This document shows positions 1 to 7,432 of a stretch of 17,647 nt of DNA, piece by piece (position 1 is the stretch's first letter; every line of letters starts with the position of its first letter). The stretch comes from Planctomycetes bacterium UBA2386. GTDB taxonomy: Bacteria; Planctomycetota; UBA1135; UBA2386. Made by a program: the position numbers and the translations under genes. Below the pieces are notes generated by a model. The model did not search any database and was not told where the DNA came from. It saw only the letters and a program-made list of their open reading frames with translations. The stretch is taken from assembly GCA_002343845.1 (NCBI GenBank), contig DDSQ01000035.1:22070-39716 (forward strand), given 5' to 3'.

Positions 1-1500
1 GCCGCACGATCGCCAGCGCCTCCGCTGCCGGGCTCGGCGCTGGCGCCCGGTGCGGCGAAGGTGTCGGCCGCGGCCGCGGGTTCCGTCGGCGGTGGCAGGG
101 ATGCCGGGCAACCGGTGGCCAGCCGCCCACGCGCCGCGATGCGCGGGGACGGCGCCGCGTCGGCGCTGGCGCCGTCGTCGGCGAACGATCCCGCGGTGGC
201 GCGACCGCTCGCCGCAGTCTCGTTGCCCGCGGCAGCACCGCCCGTCGGGTTGCGTTCCCGCCCCAGCCGTTCCTCGTCGCCCGGCACGAGCCCGGTGGCG
301 GCGATCCCCGTGCCGCCACCGCCTTCGCAACTCGCGCCGGCGCCACGCGGCGTGCCGACCACCGCGGCGGCCATGCCCGCCGCCGCCAGTGCTGCCTACA
401 GCAACCGGTTCGGGCCCGCGAAGGCCAAGGCGCTCGAGCAGTTCGGCGGCACCGACGACACCGAACGCGCGGTGCGGAACGGCCTGCGCTACCTCGCGCG
501 GATCCAGAACGCCGACGGCTCGTGGGGCGACCGCGCGCGCTTCGACGACAAGTACGGACTCGTGTACGTCGGCAAGACGGCGCTGTGCTTGCTGGCGTTC
601 CTCGGTGCCGGCCACACCGCGCAGTCGAACACGGAGCACTCGGGCGTCGTCGCGCGCGCCACCGCGCATCTGCTGTCGCTGCAGGACGCCGAAACCGGTG
701 CCTTCGGGGCGAGCTCGTGCTACGGGCACGGCATCGCCACCTACGCGCTCGCCGAGTGCTACGGCATCACGCGGCAGTCCGAACTGCGGCAGCCGCTCGA
801 ACGCGCGCTGACCTGGATCCTCGACCACCAGGGACCGCGGCGCGACCGGCGCAACCGCGGCGGGTGGGGGTACTTCTCGCCAGGGCTGCCCGCCGAAGAC
901 GACTACGCGCGCGTTTCGGTGTCAGCGTGGATGGTGATGGCGCTCGAGTCGGCGCGGCTCTCGGGCATCGAACTGCCCGAGAAGGTGCTGCCGGCAGCGC
1001 GCGAGTACCTCGAACTCTCGTTCGACCAGCCGAACGGCTGGTTCCGCTACAACCACAAGCCCAGTCGCCTGAACTCGGCGTGGCCGACGCTGCCGGCGAG
1101 CACGCCAGCCGGCGCGTTCTGCTTGCTGCTGCTCGGTGCGAGCAAGGACGACCCGATGGTCGTTCGCGCCCTCGACTACACGGTCGAGCGGCGGCCCGAA
1201 GCGTACCGGCGCTACGACGACGACGACTTCGTGCTGCGCGCCCAGGGCAACGTCTACTTCTGGTACTACGGCACGCTCGCCGCGTTCCTGCAGGGTGGCG
1301 AGTCGTGGCAACGCTGGAACGAACGGCTGCGGGTCGTGCTGCCCGCGGCGCAGGCGAACGACGGCTCGTTCCCGCCGATCGACGTCTACGCCGAGTACGC
1401 CGGCGACAGCCGACGCGATCGCAGCTACACGACGGCGATGTGCGTGCTCTGCCTCGAGATCTACTACCGCTACTTCACGCCGCTGCTGCTCGGCCGGTAG
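1..1500 (+). CDS. Prenyltransferase/squalene-oxidase-repeat (alpha/alpha toroid) protein, 5' truncated
   Basis: The reading frame is open from the first base, so the gene most likely starts upstream; 499 codons are visible. The first ~135 visible residues are a low-complexity Ala/Pro/Ser/Gly linker. From about residue 155 to the end there are repeated helical segments with QW-like motifs (NADGSWG near residues 170-176, ETGAFGASS near 231-239, GGWGYFSPG near 287-295, NDGSFPP near 453-459), typical of the terpenoid cyclase/prenyltransferase toroid fold. The late block with FWYYGTLAAF followed by GGESWQRWN resembles exported toroid proteins that are common in planctomycetes and lack a demonstrated enzyme activity. 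I see no convincing class II cyclase active site, so a binding or scaffold role is as likely as catalysis. A GTG at 61 could serve as a start, but it has no clear Shine-Dalgarno sequence. The SRPBCC gene follows after 33 bases and may be co-transcribed. The fold call is firm; the function is unknown. Confidence 0.8.
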   Translation, partial: AARSPAPPLPGSALAPGAAKVSAAAAGSVGGGRDAGQPVASRPRAAMRGDGAASALAPSSANDPAVARPLAAVSLPAAAPPVGLRSRPSRSSSPGTSPVAAIPVPPPPSQLAPAPRGVPTTAAAMPAAASAAYSNRFGPAKAKALEQFGGTDDTERAVRNGLRYLARIQNADGSWGDRARFDDKYGLVYVGKTALCLLAFLGAGHTAQSNTEHSGVVARATAHLLSLQDAETGAFGASSCYGHGIATYALAECYGITRQSELRQPLERALTWILDHQGPRRDRRNRGGWGYFSPGLPAEDDYARVSVSAWMVMALESARLSGIELPEKVLPAAREYLELSFDQPNGWFRYNHKPSRLNSAWPTLPASTPAGAFCLLLLGASKDDPMVVRALDYTVERRPEAYRRYDDDDFVLRAQGNVYFWYYGTLAAFLQGGESWQRWNERLRVVLPAAQANDGSFPPIDVYAEYAGDSRRDRSYTTAMCVLCLEIYYRYFTPLLLGR

Positions 1501-1533
1501 GAACGGGCCGCGCGCCGGGTAACGTGCCGCGCG

Positions 1534-2088
1534 ATGTCGTCGACCCGGATCGTCTTTCGCGCCTTGGTTTTCGTCCTGGCCGGGCTCGTGCTGGTGGTGA
1601 TGGGAGTCGGGCAACTGCTCGGGAAGGACTGGCGCGTCGTGACCGAGCGGCGGCTGCTCGGCTCGACCGAGCGCGTCGCGGCGCTCGTGCGCGACTGCAC
1701 GACGTGGCCGCGCTGGTGCAAGCTCGACATCCAGCTCGGGCCGCAGACGACGCGCGAGATCACCGGCGAAGCGGGCGCGGTCGGCCAGCGCATCGTCTGG
1801 AGCGGGGCGCGGGGCCGTGCCGTGCTCGCGGTCACCAGCGTCACTGCAGATTCCCTCGACTACACGGTTGCGTTCGAGGTCGAAGGCAGCGGGCCGCCGG
1901 GGCACGGACGGTTCACCTGGAGTCAGGACGGCGACGGCTGCCGGCTGCGCTGGAGCGACGAAGGCAGCTACGCGAACGTGATCTTGCGGTGGTTCGGGTG
2001 GTTTGGGGCGCTGCAGGAGCGCGTGAAGCAGATCCACGCCTCGACGTTCGTCGAGCTGCAGCGTGAGCTCGACGGCAAGCGCGACTGA
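1534..2088 (+). CDS. SRPBCC-fold (polyketide cyclase/START-like) protein with N-terminal membrane anchor
   Basis: This 184-residue protein begins with a hydrophobic segment at about residues 8-30 (FRALVFVLAGLVLVVMGVG), probably a membrane anchor or uncleaved signal. The rest fits a helix-grip SRPBCC domain: an early helix ending in TTWPRWCKLD (residues 56-65), a string of short beta strands, and an amphipathic C-terminal helix from about residue 148 (ILRWFGWFGALQERVKQ). Members of this superfamily bind hydrophobic ligands, and anchored versions are common in bacterial genomes without a known ligand. The start is an ATG with no clear ribosome-binding site, 33 bases after the toroid gene, which fits translation from a shared transcript. 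A hairpin followed by a T run lies 21 bases after the stop. The family call is by fold pattern; ligand and role are unknown. Confidence 0.72.
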   Translation: MSSTRIVFRALVFVLAGLVLVVMGVGQLLGKDWRVVTERRLLGSTERVAALVRDCTTWPRWCKLDIQLGPQTTREITGEAGAVGQRIVWSGARGRAVLAVTSVTADSLDYTVAFEVEGSGPPGHGRFTWSQDGDGCRLRWSDEGSYANVILRWFGWFGALQERVKQIHASTFVELQRELDGKRD

Positions 2089-2109
2089 GAGTTGGCTCTT
2101 TCTGTTCGA

Positions 2110-2145
2110 CCCGCTGTTTGCCGAGAGAAGCGGGGACGTTTTTTT
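2110..2145 (+). terminator. Terminator-like hairpin and T run after the SRPBCC gene
   Basis: A perfect 6-bp inverted repeat (CCCGCT at 2110-2115, AGCGGG at 2129-2134) has a 13-base loop and is followed after four bases by seven T residues (2139-2145). A T run of this length stands out in such GC-rich DNA. It lies between the SRPBCC stop and the tcmP ribosome-binding site, where it would separate the two transcripts. The short stem and the four-base gap before the T run make it a weak intrinsic terminator. Confidence 0.45.
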
Positions 2146-2232
2146 CAGCGGCGGCTGGTTCGACTTGCGTGCCGGGGGTTGTGCTCTTGGGGTTCCGGGC
2201 TAGCGTCCTGAGCCGCCGCCGGGGATGGCGGC

Positions 2233-2241
2233 AGGGAGGGG
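2233..2241 (+). promoter_or_regulatory. Ribosome-binding site of tcmP
   Basis: The purine run AGGGAGGGG contains GGAGG four bases before the ATG at 2244. It decides the start. The frame is open further upstream to an ATG at 2118, but that extension would read through the T run at 2139-2145 and has no matching ribosome-binding site. Confidence 0.75.
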
Positions 2242-2243
2242 AG

Positions 2244-3095
2244 ATGACCAAGAAGAAGGCAAAGGCGCTGCAGTTCGATCGGATCGGCTACTGGTCCGAA
2301 GTGAAGCTCGACATCATCCGCGAGTATTGCTCGGCCTACTCGCGCATCCTCGCGAACCAGCGTGGGCTGTCCCACGTCTACATCGATGGGTTCAGCGGTG
2401 CGGGCGAGCACCTTCGGAAGCAGTCGCCGGACGTGGTGCCCGGCAGTCCACTCAATGCGCTGCTAGTCGACCCACCATTCGACCGCTACGTGCTGATCGA
2501 CCTGGACGGTGCGAAGGTCGAGCACTTACGTCAGCAAGTTGGCAAGACGAGGCATGCGGATCGCGTGGATATCCTCGAGGGGGACTGCAACGAGTTGCTC
2601 CTCGGGAAGGTGCTGCCTGAGCTGCGCTACGATCTGTTCCGACGCGGGCTCGTCGTTCTCGATCCCTACGGGTTGCAGCTCGACTGGCAGGTTCTCGCGA
2701 TGGCGGGCCGGTCGCGAGCGATCGAGATCTTCCTCAACTTCCCGATCATGGACATGAATCGGAACGCCTTGTGGAAGAACCCGGACTCGGTCGGCGAGGA
2801 GGGAGTTGCTCGCATGACGCAGTTCTGGGGCGACGAATCGTGGCGCCAGGTTGCGTACAGGGTGCAGCGAGGGCTGTTCGCCGACATCCGCGAGAAGCAA
2901 GGCAATGAGGCGGTCGTTGCCGCATTCCAGCGACGACTGCGAGACGTGGCTGGATTCACCTTCGTTCCCGAGCCGATGCCCATGCGCAACACGCGCGGGG
3001 CCGTGGTCTACTACCTGTTCTTTGCGGGCCCGAACCAGACCGGTGCGAGGATCGTGTCCGACATCTTCCACAAGCACGCCAACCGGACATCCTGA
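2244..3095 (+). CDS. tcmP: Three-Cys-motif partner protein TcmP
   Basis: This 283-residue protein matches the TcmP family, named for pairing with three-Cys-motif (DUF5131) proteins, and the expected partner starts two bases after its stop. Visible motifs, in order, resemble a Rossmann-type SAM methyltransferase: YIDGFSGAG (residues 46-54, glycine-rich loop), GSPLNAL (67-73), LIDLD (84-88, acidic residues at the end of a strand), EGDCNE (112-117) and VLDPYG (138-143, where a DPPY-like motif would sit). FLNFP at 163-167 and a basic C-terminal part follow. The methyltransferase reading is inference from motif order; the biochemical role is not established as far as I know. No signal peptide or membrane segment is seen, so it is probably cytoplasmic. 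Base composition is below the neighbours (60-base lines counted by eye give 57-62% GC), which suggests acquisition by transfer. The ATG at 2244 has a strong ribosome-binding site. Confidence 0.88.
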   Translation: MTKKKAKALQFDRIGYWSEVKLDIIREYCSAYSRILANQRGLSHVYIDGFSGAGEHLRKQSPDVVPGSPLNALLVDPPFDRYVLIDLDGAKVEHLRQQVGKTRHADRVDILEGDCNELLLGKVLPELRYDLFRRGLVVLDPYGLQLDWQVLAMAGRSRAIEIFLNFPIMDMNRNALWKNPDSVGEEGVARMTQFWGDESWRQVAYRVQRGLFADIREKQGNEAVVAAFQRRLRDVAGFTFVPEPMPMRNTRGAVVYYLFFAGPNQTGARIVSDIFHKHANRTS

Positions 3096-3097
3096 CC

Positions 3098-3847
3098 ATG
3101 GCCAAGTCCTCGATCGAGTGGACCGAAGCGACGTGGAACCCTGTCACGGGCTGCACGAAGATCAGCGCGGGGTGCAAGAACTGCTACGCCGAGCGCATGG
3201 CGCGGCGCCTGCACGCGATGGGGCTGCACAACTACCGGAACGGGTTCGAGCTGACGGTGCACGACCATGCCGTCGATCTGCCGTTGCGCTGGCGCAAGCC
3301 GCAGGTCGTATTCGTGAACTCGATGAGCGACCTGTTCCATCACGACGTGCCGCTCGAGTTCCTGCAGCGTGTTTTCGCGACCATGCAGGCAGCCAACTGG
3401 CACCGCTTCCAAGTGCTCACCAAGCGGGCCGAGCGGTTGCGGGAACTGGCGTCCCATTTGCCGTGGCCGGCCAACATCTGGATGGGGGTGAGTGTCGAGG
3501 ATGGGCGGCAGCGGGCGCGCATCGACTGTCTGCGCGAGACGCCCGCGGCGGTGAAGTTCCTGTCGCTGGAGCCGCTGCTCGGGCCTTTGGCCGATCTCGA
3601 CCTCGAAGGGATGGACTGGGTCATCGTCGGCGGCGAGTCCGGACCGGGCGCCAGGCCGATGGAGGCGGACTGGGTTCGTGACCTGCGTGACCAGTGCACC
3701 GCGGCCAACGTGCCGTTCTTCTTCAAGCAGTGGGGCGGAGTCTGGAAGAGTCGCACGGGACGTCTGCTGGACGGCCGGACCTGGGACGAGTTGCCGCGTC
3801 CGGTGCAGCGAGTTGCGCGATGTGAGTCGGTTGCCGTGGCCCCTTGA
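3098..3847 (+). CDS. DUF5131 / phage Gp37-Gp68 family three-Cys-motif protein
   Basis: This 249-residue protein has the family signature from its N-terminus: [16 protein letters not shown], then [12 protein letters not shown], giving cysteines 19, 26 and 29 (C-x6-C-x2-C). Further conserved blocks are [11 protein letters not shown] (about residues 70-80), [11 protein letters not shown] (about 105-115), WMGVSVED (about 128-135), [10 protein letters not shown] (about 150-159), [16 protein letters not shown] (about 173-188) and FFFKQWGG near the end. The alternating strand/helix blocks suggest a barrel-like enzyme core, and the cysteines could bind a metal or an iron-sulfur cluster; both points are inference. 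The start ATG lies two bases after the TcmP stop and lacks a strong ribosome-binding site of its own, so translation is probably coupled. The family is often found in phages and other mobile DNA. The protein appears full length. Its reaction is unknown to me. Confidence 0.88.
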   Translation: MAKSSIEWTEATWNPVTGCTKISAGCKNCYAERMARRLHAMGLHNYRNGFELTVHDHAVDLPLRWRKPQVVFVNSMSDLFHHDVPLEFLQRVFATMQAANWHRFQVLTKRAERLRELASHLPWPANIWMGVSVEDGRQRARIDCLRETPAAVKFLSLEPLLGPLADLDLEGMDWVIVGGESGPGARPMEADWVRDLRDQCTAANVPFFFKQWGGVWKSRTGRLLDGRTWDELPRPVQRVARCESVAVAP

Positions 3848-3904
3848 GAGGGGTGGCGGCGCGGGTGCCGCGATCGATCGCAAGTGCCTGACGATCGCCC
3901 GCGC

Positions 3905-4417
3905 CTACCGCACCACGACGTCGACGAAGGCCGGCGTCGTCTCGACCGCGAGCGGCGTCTGACCGTCGCGCGACGCCGCGATCAGTTCCTTGAGACGCAG
4001 CTGGTGGGTGCCGGGCACCCGCGGCGTCGCCGGCGTCACTCGCAGCCGGAACAGCGGGCCGACCTTCAGCAGTGCAGCCGCGGCGTTGCGTGCGTCGCCG
4101 CACACGACGACGAAGCGGTCGCCGACGAAGTCGCCGTCGAGCGTCACCAGGTCCGTCGCTGCCTGCAGCCGGTTCGTCGGCGAAAGCGCAAGGCCAGCGG
4201 GGACTTCGACCGCCAGCTGCAGCAGGGCCGGTGGTGGGGAGGGCACGTTCGCCAGTTCGACGAGCACGTCGACGCTCGCCGCACCGAGCGGGATCTCGGC
4301 GGGGCCGGCGACGACGCGGGCCGGGCCGGACAGTTGCGGCGTGCTGCCGCCGCCTCCGCCGCCACCGCAGGCGGCGAGCGTGGCGAGCAGGCAGCAGGCG
4401 AGGCGTGCGCGCGGCAT
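3905..4417 (-). CDS. Small exported lipoprotein with cohesin-like beta-sandwich pattern
   Basis: The first 17 residues form a lipoprotein signal peptide: basic residues R3 and R5, a hydrophobic core, and the lipobox LAAC with C17, followed by a seven-glycine spacer. The remaining ~145 residues are all-beta in pattern. They alternate short hydrophobic strands with loops, contain LLQLAVEVPAGLALSP (about 66-81), GDRFVVVCGD (about 102-111) and a late TPLAVETTPAFVDVVV strand. This order resembles cohesin-type domains, but the match is by pattern only and no catalytic motif is visible. The frame is open far upstream on this strand, but that stretch is antisense to the DUF255 gene, so the ATG at 4417 before the signal peptide is chosen despite no clear ribosome-binding site. 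The gene is divergent from the DUF255 gene across a 75-base gap. The 170-residue protein is probably anchored in the envelope. Confidence 0.7.
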   Translation of the reverse strand: MPRARLACCLLATLAACGGGGGGGSTPQLSGPARVVAGPAEIPLGAASVDVLVELANVPSPPPALLQLAVEVPAGLALSPTNRLQAATDLVTLDGDFVGDRFVVVCGDARNAAAALLKVGPLFRLRVTPATPRVPGTHQLRLKELIAASRDGQTPLAVETTPAFVDVVVR

Positions 4418-4480
4418 GACCCGTGAGCCTAGCGCGGGCCGGGGACGGCGGAAGGGCTCGCGTCGTGATGGCCGTGCGGC

Positions 4481-4485
4481 GAGGA
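4481..4485 (+). promoter_or_regulatory. Ribosome-binding site of the DUF255 gene
   Basis: GAGGA lies seven bases before the ATG at 4493. It supports that start and with it the signal peptide of the product. Confidence 0.6.
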
Positions 4486-4492
4486 TCCGGCG

Positions 4493-6643
4493 ATGCGGTC
4501 TGCGCGCACGTTCTCCCGGCTCGCCTTGCCTCTGGGGGCCCTGCTGCTCGTTGCCATCGGCGATGCGGTCGCCCAGGATCCGCCGGTGCCGCCCGCACAA
4601 GACCAGCCTCGAAACCGCCTCGCGAACGAGGCTTCGCCGTACCTGCGGCAGCACGCCGGCAACCCGGTGCACTGGTGGCCGTGGGGGAGCGAGGCCCTGG
4701 CCCACGCCGCGCGCGAGGACAAGCCGATCTTCCTGAGCATCGGCTACTCGGCCTGCCACTGGTGCCACGTGATGGCCAAAGAGAGCTTCGCCGACGCCGA
4801 GGTGGCGGAGGTGATGAACAGCAACTTCGTCTGCATCAAGGTCGACCGCGAGGAGCGTCCCGACGTCGACGAGATCTACATGGCGTCGGTGCAGGCGATG
4901 GGCCAGCAGGGTGGTTGGCCGCTGTCGGTCTGGCTCACGCCCGCGGGCAAGCCGTTCTACGGCGGCACCTACTTCCCGCCTGCCGACAAGAACGGGCTGC
5001 CGGGCTTCCGGCGCGTGTGCGAGCAGCTCGGCAAGGCCTGGCGCGAACGGCGGCCCGAAGTGCTGAAGGGCGCCGACGAGTTGACCTCGCACCTCGCGCG
5101 CGTGCTGGCGCCGGAACTCGCCGCCGGCGAGCCGACTGCGGCCCTGCTCGCGGCCCTGCTGCCGGCGGCGCGAGCCCGCTTCGATTCCGAGCACGGCGGG
5201 TTCGGCCAGGCGCCGCACTGGGCGCCGAAGTTTCCGTCCGCGCTCGAACTGCAGGCCCTGCTCGGACTGCAGGACGACGACGCCCTGGCGCTCGTCGTGC
5301 AGTCGTTGCACGCGATGGCGCGCGGCGGCGTCTACGACCAACTCGGCGGCGGCTTCCACCGCTACGCCGTCGACCGCGCGTGGCGCGTGCCGCACTTCGA
5401 GAAGATGCTGTACGACAACGCGCTGCTGGCACCGCTCTATCTCGAGGCCGGCGCGCGCACCGAGGACGCGCGGTTGACCCTGGTCGGCATCGGCACACTG
5501 AACTGGCTGGTGCGCGAGATGCAGGCGCCCGGCGGCGGCTTCTGGTCGAGCCAGGATGCGCAGAGCGAAGGCGTCGAGGGCAAGTTCTACGTCTGGCAGC
5601 AGCGCGAACTCGAGCAGGTGCTCCGCGAACGGGCGGCGCTGCTCTGCGCGCACTTCGGCGTCACTGCGGCCGGCAACTGGGAGGGCACCAACGTGCTCGC
5701 CGTCGCCCTCGACCACGTTGCCCTCGCCAAGCAGTTCGACCGCGACCCGGGCGAGGTCGGGCTCGAGATCACCGGCGCACGGGCGGAGCTGTTCGCGGCG
5801 CGCTCGCAGCGGGTGCGACCGGCCACCGACGACAAGATCCTGGCGGCGTGGAACGGGCTGGCCCTGCGCGCTCTCGCCAACGGCTACCGGATGCTCGGGG
5901 ACGAGCGTTACCGCGACGCCGCGCGGGCCGCTGCGGACTTCGTGCTGCGCACGATGGTCGAGAACGGTCGCCTGTTGCGCGCCAGCCACGGCGGCCGCGC
6001 CCGCCATGCCGGCTGCCTCGAGGACTACGGCGCCGTCGCCGACGGCCTGCTGGCCCTGTTCGAGATCGACCCCGATCCGCGGTGGCTGCTCGCCGCGCGC
6101 GACCTGCTCGGCGTCGTGGCCAAGCGCTTCCGCGCCGCCGATGGCAGCCTCTGGTTCACTGCCGACGACCAGGCGGGGTTGGCGGTGCGCACGAAGGTCG
6201 TGTGGGACGCCTCGACGCCGTCCGGAACGGCGCTCGCCGCGGGAGCGTTCCTGCGCGCCGGCCTGCTGCTCGGCGACGAAGCGCTCTACGACCACGGCGT
6301 CGCGGCCTTGCGCAGCAACCACGGCACGCTGTCGACCGTGCCGCTCGCTGCGCCCGCCCTCGTGTCGGTGCTGCAGTTCCACGTCGGTGGGCCGCGCGAA
6401 GTGATCGTCGCCGGCGAGCCCGACGATCTGCGCACCGGCGAGTTGCTGCGCGCGGCGTGGGCGTTGCCGGGGCCGAAGGTCGTGGCGCTCGTGCACAAGA
6501 AGAACCGGGGGGCCCTCGAGGAACTGTCGCCGGTGTTCGTGGGCAAGCAGCCGGTCGATGGCGCACCCGCCGCCTACGTGTGCCGCCGCGGCGCCTGCCA
6601 GAAGCCGGTCACCGACGTCGGCGCACTCGGAGCTGCGTGGTGA
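4493..6643 (+). CDS. Exported DUF255/YyaL-type thioredoxin-domain protein
   Basis: The 716-residue product has a signal peptide (basic n-region with R2, R5 and R9, hydrophobic core to about 22, likely cleavage after DAVA at 28). It then enters the DUF255 thioredoxin-like domain at about residues 40-205: [18 protein letters not shown], and the active-site block SACHWCHVM with C88 and C91, followed by [22 protein letters not shown] and GGTYFPP. The remainder (about 215-690) is a helical, six-hairpin-like region with [21 protein letters not shown] and WNGLALRAL, as in bacterial YyaL and animal SPATA20. Length and order match the family. The substrate is unknown; the domain suggests thiol-disulfide chemistry joined to a sugar-binding-like barrel. 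A secretion signal is notable because many relatives appear cytosolic. The stop overlaps the HIT start by four bases, so the two are probably co-translated. Confidence 0.9.
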   Translation: MRSARTFSRLALPLGALLLVAIGDAVAQDPPVPPAQDQPRNRLANEASPYLRQHAGNPVHWWPWGSEALAHAAREDKPIFLSIGYSACHWCHVMAKESFADAEVAEVMNSNFVCIKVDREERPDVDEIYMASVQAMGQQGGWPLSVWLTPAGKPFYGGTYFPPADKNGLPGFRRVCEQLGKAWRERRPEVLKGADELTSHLARVLAPELAAGEPTAALLAALLPAARARFDSEHGGFGQAPHWAPKFPSALELQALLGLQDDDALALVVQSLHAMARGGVYDQLGGGFHRYAVDRAWRVPHFEKMLYDNALLAPLYLEAGARTEDARLTLVGIGTLNWLVREMQAPGGGFWSSQDAQSEGVEGKFYVWQQRELEQVLRERAALLCAHFGVTAAGNWEGTNVLAVALDHVALAKQFDRDPGEVGLEITGARAELFAARSQRVRPATDDKILAAWNGLALRALANGYRMLGDERYRDAARAAADFVLRTMVENGRLLRASHGGRARHAGCLEDYGAVADGLLALFEIDPDPRWLLAARDLLGVVAKRFRAADGSLWFTADDQAGLAVRTKVVWDASTPSGTALAAGAFLRAGLLLGDEALYDHGVAALRSNHGTLSTVPLAAPALVSVLQFHVGGPREVIVAGEPDDLRTGELLRAAWALPGPKVVALVHKKNRGALEELSPVFVGKQPVDGAPAAYVCRRGACQKPVTDVGALGAAW

Positions 6644-7062
6644 CGCCGCCGCCGACCTTCGCCGACGTGATCGCCGGCACGCGCGCGGTCGCGGTGATCG
6701 CGCAGGACGAGGGGCACGTCGCCTGGCTCGCCGAACGGCCGGCGCGTCCGGGGCACGTGATCGTCGCGACCCGGGCTGTCGTCGACTCGGTGTTCGACCT
6801 GCCGCCGGCGCAGCACGCCGCGTTGTGGGCGTTCGTTCGCGACGTCGCGCGCACGATGCGGGAACGGCTGCCGTGCGCCCGCGTGTGCGTCAGCGTCATC
6901 GGCTGGGTGGTGCGCCATGCGCACGTGCACCTCGTGCCGACCGACCAGGTCGGGCAGGTGGCGGGTCTGGATGGCCCGCCGTTGCCGTCGGCGCAGGTCG
7001 TGGACCTGCAGGCACGGCTCGCCGGTGGGCTCAGTGCTCGTGGGAAGGCCGATGACCGCTGA
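6640..7062 (+). CDS. HIT-family (histidine triad) hydrolase-like protein
   Basis: The 140-residue protein has the HIT fold layout. It begins with [28 protein letters not shown], followed by the strand [10 protein letters not shown] (36-45). A helix rich in Ala and Arg comes next, and then the catalytic triad RHAHVHLVP, with H93, H95 and H97 (HxHxH). Family members hydrolyse or transfer nucleoside phosphate groups through a nucleotidyl-histidine intermediate, so a small nucleotide substrate in the cytoplasm is likely; the exact one cannot be read from the sequence. The GTG at 6640 overlaps the TGA of the DUF255 gene (GTGA), the usual arrangement for translational coupling; another GTG at 6637 is possible. 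The last 32 bases overlap the 3' end of a gene on the other strand. Confidence 0.85.
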   Translation: MTPPPTFADVIAGTRAVAVIAQDEGHVAWLAERPARPGHVIVATRAVVDSVFDLPPAQHAALWAFVRDVARTMRERLPCARVCVSVIGWVVRHAHVHLVPTDQVGQVAGLDGPPLPSAQVVDLQARLAGGLSARGKADDR

Positions 7063-7369
7063 AGGCATCCTCGCCGGCGTCGCTGCGCAGGTAGTCGCGG
7101 AACGCGCGCACGAACCAGTCGAGTTCGTCGGCGACGGCCATCGGCAGCGCCTTCCGTTCGGTCGTTCGCGCGAGCTGGCGCGCGAGGTCGCGGAACGGCG
7201 GCGTCGCCAGCAGGAACGCCGGGAAGTCGCGGTCGGGTTGTGGCGGTTCGGTCAACTGCTGCAGGCGAGCGAGCCACCAAGCCTGTTCGTTGCGCAGCCG
7301 CGACTGCAGGGACCGGCGTTCGGCGAGGCCGATCGCGCGCGGGTCGGCGAGGAAGTCGTAGGTATCCAT
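7031..7369 (-). CDS. Hypothetical 112-residue protein
   Basis: I do not recognise this protein. It is hydrophilic and mainly helical in pattern, starting MDTYDFLADPRAIGLAERRSL cut here to its first 20 residues: MDTYDFLADPRAIGLAERRS. An amphipathic helix with AWWLARLQQL lies at about residues 30-39, a Pro/Asp turn at 42-50, and a second helical part includes DELDWFVRAFRDYLRS (81-96). There is no signal peptide, membrane segment or cysteine pattern. The frame is open further upstream, but that extension is antisense to the GNAT gene; a good ribosome-binding site (GAGGTG on this strand, at 7373-7378) marks the ATG at 7369. The gene is divergent from the GNAT gene across 63 bases and converges with the HIT gene, overlapping it tail to tail by 32 bases. 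Confidence 0.6.
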   Translation of the reverse strand: MDTYDFLADPRAIGLAERRSLQSRLRNEQAWWLARLQQLTEPPQPDRDFPAFLLATPPFRDLARQLARTTERKALPMAVADELDWFVRAFRDYLRSDAGEDAFSGHRPSHEH

Positions 7370-7372
7370 CGG

Positions 7373-7378
7373 CACCTC
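7373..7378 (-). promoter_or_regulatory. Ribosome-binding site of the 112-residue protein
   Basis: On the minus strand GAGGTG precedes the ATG at 7369 with a three-base gap to its last base. It supports this start over the long antisense extension through the GNAT gene. Confidence 0.55.
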
Positions 7379-7432
7379 GTGGGCGGGAGACGGGGTGCTC
7401 TTCGGCCAATGCCACCGGGATCTTGAGCGGCG

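Noticed and set aside
1216..1227. DDDD in the toroid protein as a class II terpene cyclase DXDD motif
   Set aside because: The surrounding residues (RRYDDDDFVLR) do not match the DXDDTA context of squalene-hopene cyclases, and the position near the end of the domain fits non-enzymatic planctomycete relatives better.
2118..2243. N-terminal extension of TcmP from an ATG at 2118
   Set aside because: It would translate through the hairpin and T run, has no ribosome-binding site, and would put about 42 unrelated residues before a well-supported start.
3848..3904. Possible hairpin or operator between the DUF5131 and lipoprotein genes, including the palindrome GCGATCGATCGC
   Set aside because: The gap lies between convergent stops, the repeats are short and GC-rich, and no T run follows.
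4418..6496. Upstream extension of the lipoprotein frame
   Set aside because: This stretch is antisense to the DUF255 gene and lacks motifs. The lipoprotein signal begins at 4417.
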